Shown in pieces: positions 52,597-60,606 of a stretch of 64,000 bases of DNA. Under the pieces are notes generated by a model. That model saw only the letters and a list, made by a program, of their open reading frames with translations, was not told the DNA's origin and ran no database searches. Source of the DNA: JAGXTF01 sp038317095. Its GTDB lineage: Bacteria > Bacteroidota > Bacteroidia > NS11-12g > UBA955. Each line of letters starts with the position of its first letter. The stretch's first letter is position 1. The position numbers and the translations under genes were made by a program. The DNA lies in the NCBI GenBank assembly GCA_038317095.1, contig JBBQBB010000008.1, positions 1-64,000 on the forward strand, written 5' to 3'.

Positions 52597-53297
52597 GCAA
52601 CGCGGGCAAATTATATATTGTTGCAACGCCGGTTGGCAATTTGGGTGACTTTAGTTTTAGGGCTGTAGAAGTCTTAAAACTAGCAGACAAAGTGCTTGCC
52701 GAGGATACCCGCACTTCAAGGGTTCTATTGCAACATTATGGCATTGAAACCCGATTGGAATCTTTTCACCAACACAACGAGCACCATAGGGTAAATGCAA
52801 TTGTTGCAGAATTACAAAATGGCGCAACCATAGCCCAAATCAGCGATGCAGGCACACCGGGTATATCAGATCCTGGATACTTATTGGCCCGCGCCGCTAT
52901 GGAAAATCACATTCCCATGGAAGTAATTCCAGGCGCCACTGCATTTATTCCTGCATTGTTAAAAAGTGGTTTTGCATTGCATCGTTTCGTTTTTGAAGGA
53001 TTTTTGCCCGTAAAAAAAGGAAGACAAACCCGCTTGAACGAAATTGTAACCGAAAAAAGAACCGTAGTCTTTTATGAAAGTCCGCATAAACTCTTGAAAA
53101 CTTTGGAAGCGTTAAAATTAATTTGTGAACCCCAGAGGCGCATCAGTGTAAGCCGCGAATTGACCAAAAAGTTTGAAGAAACCATCAATGGCACAATAAC
53201 TGAGGTTTGTGCCCATTTTCAAACGCATGCCCCCCGTGGAGAATTTGTAATGGTATTAGAAGGAACCGATAATTTGGCCGAACCCGATGCTGAATAA
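52593..53297 (+). CDS. rsmI: 16S rRNA (cytidine-2'-O)-methyltransferase RsmI
   Basis: A 234-residue SAM-dependent methyltransferase that 2'-O-methylates C1402 of 16S rRNA. Motifs: LYIVATPVGNLGDFSFRAVE, VLAEDTRTSRVLLQHYGI, ISDAGTPGISDPGYLL, FEGFLPVKKGRQ and FYESPHKLLKTL. The start is a TTG overlapping the previous stop (TTGA, 52593-52596), a clear case of translational coupling. Overlaps lnt by 11 nt. Confidence 0.95.
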   Translation: MSNAGKLYIVATPVGNLGDFSFRAVEVLKLADKVLAEDTRTSRVLLQHYGIETRLESFHQHNEHHRVNAIVAELQNGATIAQISDAGTPGISDPGYLLARAAMENHIPMEVIPGATAFIPALLKSGFALHRFVFEGFLPVKKGRQTRLNEIVTEKRTVVFYESPHKLLKTLEALKLICEPQRRISVSRELTKKFEETINGTITEVCAHFQTHAPRGEFVMVLEGTDNLAEPDAE

Positions 53298-54858
53298 AAT
53301 TCCAAACGGTTTCCTTATGCTTTTTCCCGCCGTATTTTTTTGGTTGGGATGGCCACCCAATTCTATTTTCATTGCCTTGTTTTTTGCCTTTATTCCATTG
53401 TTCGAATTGGAAAAAAGAAGCTTAAACAAACGGGGCTGGGTGTTTTTTGGACAATTGTATCTTTCCCTTTTACTTTGGAATATTGCAATCAGTTGGTGGG
53501 TATGGAATTCCACGCCAATAGGGGCAATCACCATGCTCATTTTAAATACTCTTTTTATGTGTTTTCCATGGTTGTTGTTTCGGTTTTTTCACAAACGCAC
53601 TGGCGATAAAAGCATTTATTTGTTCATTGTATTTTGGCTTTTGTATGAATTTATGCACCACCGTTGGGATTTAAGTTGGCCCTGGATGACTTTGGGAAAT
53701 GGACTGGCTGGTGTCCCTTGGCTGGTGCAATGGTATGACATTACAGGCACCCTAGGTGGTACTGCTTTTGTTTTGGGAATGAATGTATTGATTTATAAAT
53801 GGATGCAATTGCCTACCAAACGAAATTTGATTTGGCCTGTAGCTTTTTTTGCTTTTATTTTTCTATCTTCCATTTTCAATGCATGGAAATTTTCAAATTT
53901 TATTGAAAACAAAAAAATGCCTGCAAACATAGTAGTTATGCAATCCAATTTTGATCCTTGGAATGAAAAGTTTGTGCGCCCACCCGTAGATTTAATGCAG
54001 GAAATGGCAAAAATATCTGCCACCCAATTGGATAGCAATTCTGATTTGCTCCTTTGGCCAGAAACGTCTTTAACGGCTGGAATAAACATAGACTACATGG
54101 ATTTGGATCCAAGTATTGGTTTTTTAAAAACGTTCCGAAATAAATATCCAAAACTAAATATTCTCACGGGTGCGGATATGGAAAAATATTACAACCATAC
54201 TAAAAACCGACCTTCAAAGACAGCAAGAAAAACAGAAAGCCCTGAAAATTGGTGGGACGCATTTAATTCTGCAATATTTCTCACCAACAAAAATAAGGTT
54301 CAATATTACCACAAGTCCATACTGGTGCCAGGCACCGAACAAATGCCTTTTGTAGAGTTGTTCCCAGTAATTGAAACGATGGCAATTTCCATGGATAAAA
54401 ATTCAATTAGTGGAAGTTTAGGAAAATCAGACAGCCATGTTGTTTTTTGCCACGAGAAATTAAAAGTAGCGCCTGCTATTTGTTATGAAGGCATTTATGG
54501 TGGTCACGTGGGGGAATTTGTAAATAAGGGCGCCAATTTAATTGCCATAATTACCAATGATGCGTGGTGGGGGAATACACCCATTTACACCCAACATTTG
54601 TTTTATGGAAGATTGCGAGCCATTGAACAAAGAAAATGGGTAGCTCGCAGCGCAAACAGCGGCATCAGTGGCTTTATAGACCCCACAGGAAACATTTTAA
54701 ATGCGGCCCGTAAGTTTGATAAAGTTGCCTTAAAACAAACCGTTTATTTAAATGATTACAGAACCATTTATTCAAAAATAGGTGATGTATGGGTTTTAAT
54801 AGTGATATGTGGAATTTGTATGGCTATGTTTATAAACCGAAAAATTCAAAATAAATAG
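53287..54858 (+). CDS. lnt: Apolipoprotein N-acyltransferase
   Basis: A 523-residue membrane enzyme that adds the third acyl chain to lipoproteins. Several N-terminal helices (about 1-200), then the nitrilase domain with the catalytic triad: Glu in LLWPETSLTAG, Lys in YYHKSILVPGTEQMPF and Cys in VAPAICYEGIYGG. Matches the many lipoproteins in the window. Last gene of the PAP2-like/crotonase/M43/rsmI/lnt operon; starts 11 nt inside rsmI. Confidence 0.94.
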   Translation: MLNKIPNGFLMLFPAVFFWLGWPPNSIFIALFFAFIPLFELEKRSLNKRGWVFFGQLYLSLLLWNIAISWWVWNSTPIGAITMLILNTLFMCFPWLLFRFFHKRTGDKSIYLFIVFWLLYEFMHHRWDLSWPWMTLGNGLAGVPWLVQWYDITGTLGGTAFVLGMNVLIYKWMQLPTKRNLIWPVAFFAFIFLSSIFNAWKFSNFIENKKMPANIVVMQSNFDPWNEKFVRPPVDLMQEMAKISATQLDSNSDLLLWPETSLTAGINIDYMDLDPSIGFLKTFRNKYPKLNILTGADMEKYYNHTKNRPSKTARKTESPENWWDAFNSAIFLTNKNKVQYYHKSILVPGTEQMPFVELFPVIETMAISMDKNSISGSLGKSDSHVVFCHEKLKVAPAICYEGIYGGHVGEFVNKGANLIAIITNDAWWGNTPIYTQHLFYGRLRAIEQRKWVARSANSGISGFIDPTGNILNAARKFDKVALKQTVYLNDYRTIYSKIGDVWVLIVICGICMAMFINRKIQNK

Positions 54859-54869
54859 ATTTTGCAAAA

Positions 54870-55893
54870 ATGAAAAATATTATTGGCTCTGTTGTTTTTT
54901 CATTTCCAATTTTAATATTTGCACAACAAGATGCTTACTACATGCAACTGCGTCAAAATGCGCTTTAATCAACCCATCTTTAGTGAGCATGGACAACAAA
55001 TACCAAGTTACCATAAACCGACATACACAAACCCGTGGATTAGAAGACTGGAGCAATTATTTTTATGCAAATAACTTGCCCATTAGTTCGAATCTAATAT
55101 CAGCCAATTTCCCAGATTACTTAAGTTTCGCCGCGAGTATGCCCATCCACTATAAAAAAAACAAATTGCGGGTTTGAGTATGATATATGCAAAAGATATA
55201 ATTTTGTTTGAACGCAACAGAAATATCAAATTGAGCTTGTCTTTGCTTTTGGTAAATAACAAATAAACAGAAATTCGAATTGGTTCTGAAATCGCCCATA
55301 TTGAAAAAACATTTTATGGTAAACGCGCTACCTTATTTCAGGATCCATATTTGTCCACTATCCCGTCCAATACAATTACAAGAAATGCCTTTTCCTTCGG
55401 CACGGGAGCTTCTTATGTAAATAAAAGATATCACTATTTTCTTGGAGTTTCTATTCTGCATTTAAATAGAGATAAATACGTTTATCCCGCAAAGAATGGC
55501 AGTCAAATGGAGATTAAAAATACACCGGAAATTCGGTACTTTGGAGGTATAGATATTCCAAATAGTTTCAATGATAGCAATATAACATTTTCACATACAA
55601 TACTATTTAACAGAATTATGTATATTTCTCTAAACAAAGCATACCCTATTGTTTTTGCTTACCAAAATGCCATTAAATACAAAAATATTTTTGATATTGG
55701 ATTGACATTCGCAACCCAAGCATATGGTGAATTAAAAGCTGGGCTTATCGGCGGTATCTATCCTTTAAATATACTTGTTAAGAATAAATATGCTACAAAT
55801 AGTATGCGCATTGGCCTAGCCCCTGCATTGTCCAAATCATATTCAGGATTGTATTATTTGACTTATGAAGCCAATTTAACTTTCACATTTTAA
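54870..55893 (+). pseudogene. Broken PorP/SprF-family membrane protein (copy 1)
   Basis: Starts as MKNIIGSVVFSFPILIFAQQDAYYMQLRQNAL, an SprF/PorP-type N-terminus (shown as positions 1-32), then hits TAA at 54966. Restoring one T in the CTTTAA tract continues it (LINPSLVSMDNKYQVTINR) to 55174, where restoring one T in GGTTTG continues it again (LSMIYAKDIILFERN); a TAA at 55264 breaks it once more, after which it runs intact to 55893. Two single-T losses plus one nonsense codon. SprF/PorP proteins anchor T9SS adhesins in the outer membrane. Either a true pseudogene or in part a homopolymer sequencing artefact. Confidence 0.82.
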
Positions 55894-56775
55894 ATGTTCA
55901 GTTCACAAATAAAAATACAACATCTAATATTGTGGATACTATTTTCTACTAGTTTTAAATTACAAGCACAGCAAGACCCATATTTTATTCAGTACAATCA
56001 ATTGGGTCGTTTTTTCAATCCCGCGTTCGCAAGCGCAGAAGGTGAAATGCATATTACTGGATTCAATAACAATATTCGTCCGAAATTTATTGGCACAAAA
56101 TCCCAGTTGGATGAAGGGCATAGAAGCTGGGGCGTTTCCGCGGCAATGCCTTTCCAATTAAAAAACAACCGCACCATAGCCTCTTAAGGATCTCAAATAA
56201 CCTCTATACATAACGGCGTTGGTTTTGAAAACAACCAATATTATCAATTGGCCATAAACGCCCAATTTAAATTGAAAAATGCAAATACCATTGGCATTGG
56301 AGTGGAACCCATGCTTTTTTCAAAACTATACAATACACGCTTTCTGGAATACGATTCAAATACCGTTGTCAATAAAAACTACAAAGATAAAGCGCATACC
56401 CAATTGGGTTTAAACCCAGGTATACAATACTTTAATCCTCTATTTCACAAGCTCCAAATTGGCGTGGCTTACCGGCATATTGGGGGTTCAACATTCAACA
56501 TTCAATTCCCAGACGGATATGCTACAATTAAGGTTCCATCTCAGCTATACTTAAATGCAAAAATCGAATTTAAAGCTGTATTAAAGTCAGGACTCGATAT
56601 CATACCGTCTCTATTTTACCGCACCACGCAAACCTCAAAGTGGATAAACGGAATTTTATCTGTTCAGTCCAGCTTTGTATTTAAGAAATGGTTTGATGCA
56701 TCACCCACAATGGATATAGTTGGGGGCAAAATATCAAATTCAGGCCTAATCATAGGACTTTACCCGCTAAATTGA
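55894..56775 (+). pseudogene. PorP/SprF-family membrane protein with one internal stop (copy 2)
   Basis: A 293-codon track abutting copy 1. Signal peptide (LILWILFSTSFKLQAQ), then QQDPYFIQYNQLGRFFNPAFASAEG, the PorP/SprF hallmark of a short N-terminal motif followed by NPA (positions 25-49). A single in-frame TAA at 56185-56187 separates residues 1-97 from the rest (GSQITSIHNGVGFENNQYYQ), which remains intact to LIIGLYPLN. No frameshift. The two copies are related and both are broken. Confidence 0.82.
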
Positions 56776-56978
56776 TTTATGAAAAATAACCCAAATATTA
56801 ATTTGCGGTTCGGTGTTTCTAGGTGTTCACCTCGTTTTATTTTCAACAGAGAACATTTTAATGAATTTACACTTCATTTTACCCGAAAAATATTTGAATA
56901 CTAGTTTGTAGCATATCGCAAAAGTAAGGTTTGTAATAGTTTCGCCTATTTTTTGCAATTGACAAGGCATTTAATGAA

Positions 56979-56998
56979 GTAAATACCGGGGTATTTAC
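56979..56998. repeat. Palindrome upstream of the glycosyltransferase gene
   Basis: GTAAATACC (56979-56987) and GGTATTTAC (56990-56998) are exact reverse complements around 2 nt. The symmetry is operator-like; the loop is too short for a typical terminator. Confidence 0.5.
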
Positions 56999-57085
56999 AA
57001 GGAAAATAACGATGTTAGGTGAAAAAAAACGAAGATTTTGGATTTTATAGATCTACCCATTGCAGTAAAATATTCAAAGATGACT

Positions 57086-57118
57086 TTTGAGATATGCTCT
57101 AAAAGCCTTGTATATTTG
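57086..57118 (+). promoter_or_regulatory. Promoter of the glycosyltransferase gene
   Basis: TTTG (57086-57089), a 21-nt spacer and TATATTTG (57111-57118). It lies inside the longest ORF, so the true start is downstream. Confidence 0.65.
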
Positions 57119-57133
57119 CAAACACCCAATCGA

Positions 57134-58312
57134 TTGAAAACCTTCGTTCAGATAGCCTATATTTTTCACCCGGATATGGGCTATGATGTAAATTTGATGT
57201 TGCGTCATTTTGCAGGCAAATTCACCAATATCTTAATTACTTCTGAAGACGCAAGTCTATGGAATGAAACCGCCGAAAGCATTGTAGAAAAAGACAAGGC
57301 ATTTGAAATACAATACCAGTGTAAAATAATTCGTTTGCCTTATTTCAAAACCAACCCAGGCAATACAGTGCCATTGATAAAAAACTTGGGTAAAACGATG
57401 CGAAATATCAAACCCGATTACACATTTGTACATGGTTTGGAATCGCATGCTTTCTCGCTGGGAATGTTGCGTGTTTTAAAATATGGTGGATCCTTGGGAT
57501 TGGACACGCATACACTGTATAACCAAATAAAAAATGCATCTTTTATCTGGAAATTGTACCGCAGTTTGTTGTTGAAACCCATCATTGTAAAACGAATAAA
57601 CCGACTTAAAATTCCGATTTTTTTTACCGCCCAAGACAACCGCCATTTTCTAATTCACTATTTGGGAATAAACGAAAATTTAGTTTACACCAACGAAATA
57701 GCTACAAATTTATCTGTTTTTTATCATTTTATTGATGCTGGATTAAAATCCAAACTACAGATGCAAGATGGCGAAAAAGTAGTTATGTACATTGGAAAAT
57801 TTGACGAATTTAAACAACCCCATTTGTTGTTGGATGCCATCCAATTGTATGGCGAAACGGCACCATTCCCAATACACGTAATTATGGGTGGACCTAAAAA
57901 TAAAACATATTACGAAAAATATTTTGCAGTACTTCCAAAAATAAAAAATATTCGATTTACGATATTGGAATCCATTCCAAACCAAGAATTGTATAAATAC
58001 TATTCCTTGGCCGATGTGGTGGTAATTCCAGAGCAAAATTCACTGAGTGCGCTGGACGCCCAGGCCTGTAAAACACCCGTAATTTTAAAAGATGATGCAA
58101 CGAATAGGGAACGGGTTTTAAAAGGTGGATTGGTTTATGAAGAAAACAATATTTTGGATTTAAAAAACAAAATAGATTCCATTTTAAGGGATCCTGAATT
58201 CAGAAATCAATTGGCAGAAAATGGGTATCAATACATTGCAGAAAAATACAATTATATAACTACTATGGATACCATTCTTGGTATTTTAAACCAACATACT
58301 TCCGTTAAATAA
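57134..58312 (+). CDS. Glycosyltransferase family 4-like protein (TTG start)
   Basis: A 392-residue GT-B fold glycosyltransferase. N-terminal domain KTFVQIAYIFHPDMGYDVN, C-terminal donor-binding domain with VVMYIGKFDEFKQPHLLLDA, IHVIMGGPKNKTYY and the family ExxxxxE-like EQNSLSALDAQACKTPVI. The longest frame starts at 57038 but encloses the promoter box; the TTG at 57134 (MKTFVQIAYIF) gives a proper N-terminus 16 nt after that box. Acceptor unknown. Its 3' end overlaps the convergent dioxygenase gene by 8 nt. Confidence 0.82.
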   Translation: MKTFVQIAYIFHPDMGYDVNLMLRHFAGKFTNILITSEDASLWNETAESIVEKDKAFEIQYQCKIIRLPYFKTNPGNTVPLIKNLGKTMRNIKPDYTFVHGLESHAFSLGMLRVLKYGGSLGLDTHTLYNQIKNASFIWKLYRSLLLKPIIVKRINRLKIPIFFTAQDNRHFLIHYLGINENLVYTNEIATNLSVFYHFIDAGLKSKLQMQDGEKVVMYIGKFDEFKQPHLLLDAIQLYGETAPFPIHVIMGGPKNKTYYEKYFAVLPKIKNIRFTILESIPNQELYKYYSLADVVVIPEQNSLSALDAQACKTPVILKDDATNRERVLKGGLVYEENNILDLKNKIDSILRDPEFRNQLAENGYQYIAEKYNYITTMDTILGILNQHTSVK

Positions 58313-58835
58313 ATTTCGGATCTGTTTCCATTACATGCCCGCATTGTTTGCAGGTGCGTAATGCTTCACTGGCATAATAGTTTTTAAAATGAGGCAAAAA
58401 TTCATTTTCAATGTCTTTCAATTCAAAGAAAACTTCGTGCAATTTGTTGTTGCATTTGTCGCAAAACCACATCAAACCATCGGTATAGCCTTTGTTTTCG
58501 CGGATTCGTTCAATCACCAAACCAATGCTGCCTTCGCTTCTACCCGGGCTGTGGGGAATGCCTGCTGGGTGCAAATACATGTCTCCCTCCTTTAATGGCA
58601 CTTCTATGCATTTTCCGTCCACTTGAATTTTTATACAGATTTCTCCTTCCAATTGGTAGAACAACTCTTCCGTTTGGTTGTAATGATAATCCTTGCGGGC
58701 ATTAGGTCCGCCTACAATCATCACAATATAATCTGTGCCTTCTGGATACAAATTTTTATTGGCTACAGGTGGCTTTAACAAATGGCGATTTTCTTCAATC
58801 CATTTGTTCAGGTTAAAAGGCATTCTTATTTCCAT
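58305..58835 (-). CDS. haaO: 3-hydroxyanthranilate 3,4-dioxygenase
   Basis: A 176-residue cupin dioxygenase that opens 3-hydroxyanthranilate in tryptophan breakdown or de novo NAD synthesis. Iron-binding cupin motif DYHYNQTEELFYQLEGE, second histidine at HPAGIPHSPGR, and the bacterial C-terminal rubredoxin-like metal site CDKCNN plus CKQCGH. Length fits. No other kynurenine pathway gene is in the window. The promoter box ends 8 nt before the ATG. Confidence 0.93.
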   Translation of the reverse strand: MEIRMPFNLNKWIEENRHLLKPPVANKNLYPEGTDYIVMIVGGPNARKDYHYNQTEELFYQLEGEICIKIQVDGKCIEVPLKEGDMYLHPAGIPHSPGRSEGSIGLVIERIRENKGYTDGLMWFCDKCNNKLHEVFFELKDIENEFLPHFKNYYASEALRTCKQCGHVMETDPKFI

Positions 58836-58842
58836 GATGCAA

Positions 58843-58850
58843 CAAAAGTA
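58843..58850 (-). promoter_or_regulatory. -7 box of the 3-hydroxyanthranilate dioxygenase gene
   Basis: TACTTTTG on the minus strand, exact match, ending 8 nt before the ATG at 58835, in the 16-nt gap after the upstream gene. Confidence 0.5.
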
Positions 58851-58851
58851 A

Positions 58852-60510
58852 TTAGAATTTTACAATTTTATACGTAACACCGTGATTGGTTAAAAAGTAA
58901 ACCCCTGACTTAAAGTCTTGAGTTGGCAATTCTTGCCAAGAACCATTGCTTTCGATTTCCCGAATAATAGAACCATTTGCATTATATAATTGCCACTTAT
59001 CCGCAGAAAAACCCAAAATAAATAAATTACCAATTCCTTTCGTAAATGCTTCGCTGTTTTTTATGCGGATTTTTGTTCCTTTTGTAATTGATGTTTGATT
59101 CAAACTTGGAAGCAATCCCCTAGGATAAAAGGCTTTTACCAGTGGCCAATTTGTTTTTCCAACATTCATAAAACTGTCTGTTTTTATAAATATTTCTGCC
59201 GCCCTTTTCATGCTTATTCCCGGCATTAAAAATGGAATACTTGCCAACACCAATTTGAGGGTACTGTCATCGCCTATTTCATTGGCCAAATCATACAGCG
59301 CGCCACCAAACAATTGTCCATCGACATGCGCTTGGTTGGTTAAAGAGCCAGGATATTTTCGGTTATTGTCTAAATTTCGGCCTCCCCAAAATTCATTATG
59401 GCCATCCCAATTGTACACCCAGCCCGCTTGGTTTAAAGTCCATTTTCTGCTGTAACAAAGTGCCATAAAATCGCATATTCCTTCCTCAACGGCTTGTCTT
59501 TGTGTGCCTATATACCCACTGGGAATCATGGCCTCAAATGCTGCATGCGTGTATTCGTGTACCGCTGCATCTGCATCTTCTGCGTCATCTACCCCGCCGT
59601 CTCCAAATTCAATAGTGGGTGGGTTTGTCAGCGGATTGTACGCACTTTCATCGGCACCAAAATAGCCATGTGCATCCAATACAACTGTATCTTTCCATGC
59701 AGAAAATCCAAGCGAATCCCACCATCGTTGTTCATTGTAAATGTGGTAAAATACATTCACTTCTTCGAATTGCCATTGGTTTCTTTTAAAATAAAAATTG
59801 TTTTGGCTCACTGCAGCAGGAGTGGTTGGTGAAGAAATTTGACCGAACGACAACCATTGGTTTTCCAATCGAAATGAATCGTTCCACCAACTGCATGGGA
59901 GAGTTACGCCCACTTGTTGGCTTTCCAATTCCGCATTAGAACTGTCATGTCTATCTCGCCAATTTCCCCCATACAAAACATTGGCTTTGCTCAATGGGTC
60001 TGGCCTGAAAACAAAAGCAGGGGCATTTGTGTCTTTCCCAAAATACCTTCTTTCATCGAGCATAAAATGATCTGTGGGTTCGCAAATATTTTCGAATTCT
60101 TTATTTTTTTCAGCGTTAATATTCCAAGCGTAAAGTTTATAAATATTTGAAGCGGCATTGTAAATCCAAATTGGATTTTGATTTTCTTGCAATGCAATAC
60201 AATTGGCAAAGTTTGATTCTTCTGGCAACGTTGCAGAAATAAAAACTTTATCCGCATTCAACCCAACCGTGGCCTTGCAATTTTGTATGTGTATATTTTT
60301 GTAAGTATACCGAAAATGGTTGATTTGAAAGGGTTGATTTACGCTATAAAACAATTCCCATTTGTAATCCGGATTTGTTGAAGTAGCCAAACAGTTTTTT
60401 AAACCTTTACTTTCAAAATGGGATTTAGAAACAATAAATGCAGTATCATGCGCTTGCAATTCGTAAAATCCGAAAAGGAATTCAAACACGAAAAGGAGCA
60501 GAAATCGCAT
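58852..60510 (-). CDS. M36/thermolysin-like metalloprotease with T9SS sorting domain
   Basis: A 552-residue secreted gluzincin protease. Signal peptide FLLLFVFEFLFGFYELQA, zinc motif AAVHEYTHAAFEAM near residue 320 and third-ligand glutamate in RQAVEEGICDFMAL, close to the fungalysin (M36) pattern. The C-terminal 60 residues (GNLFILGFSADKWQLY, GVYFLTNHGVTYKIVKF) are a type A T9SS sorting domain. A beta-rich propeptide-like part precedes the catalytic domain. Monocistronic with its own promoter. Confidence 0.88.
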   Translation of the reverse strand: MRFLLLFVFEFLFGFYELQAHDTAFIVSKSHFESKGLKNCLATSTNPDYKWELFYSVNQPFQINHFRYTYKNIHIQNCKATVGLNADKVFISATLPEESNFANCIALQENQNPIWIYNAASNIYKLYAWNINAEKNKEFENICEPTDHFMLDERRYFGKDTNAPAFVFRPDPLSKANVLYGGNWRDRHDSSNAELESQQVGVTLPCSWWNDSFRLENQWLSFGQISSPTTPAAVSQNNFYFKRNQWQFEEVNVFYHIYNEQRWWDSLGFSAWKDTVVLDAHGYFGADESAYNPLTNPPTIEFGDGGVDDAEDADAAVHEYTHAAFEAMIPSGYIGTQRQAVEEGICDFMALCYSRKWTLNQAGWVYNWDGHNEFWGGRNLDNNRKYPGSLTNQAHVDGQLFGGALYDLANEIGDDSTLKLVLASIPFLMPGISMKRAAEIFIKTDSFMNVGKTNWPLVKAFYPRGLLPSLNQTSITKGTKIRIKNSEAFTKGIGNLFILGFSADKWQLYNANGSIIREIESNGSWQELPTQDFKSGVYFLTNHGVTYKIVKF

Positions 60511-60517
60511 GATTTTT

Positions 60518-60550
60518 CAAAAATACAATCCCGCATGGAAAACTATTCAA
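60518..60550 (-). promoter_or_regulatory. Promoter of the M36-like protease gene
   Basis: On the minus strand TTG (60550-60548), a 22-nt spacer and TATTTTTG (60525-60518), ending 8 nt before the ATG at 60510. Confidence 0.5.
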
Positions 60551-60579
60551 TTTTTATGTCAAAGTACGTAAAACTACCT

Positions 60580-60587
60580 TAACTTTG
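60580..60587 (+). promoter_or_regulatory. -7 box of purF
   Basis: TAACTTTG, exact match, 20 nt before the ATG at 60607. Confidence 0.55.
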
Positions 60588-60606
60588 CATTCTTTTTTAA
60601 AAGTGC

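Larger units (their letters stand above)
56776..57133. other. Intergenic region before the glycosyltransferase gene
   Basis: AT-rich, no gene recognised apart from a spurious extension of the downstream frame. Contains a perfect 9-bp inverted repeat (listed) and a promoter near 57086-57118. Confidence 0.45.
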
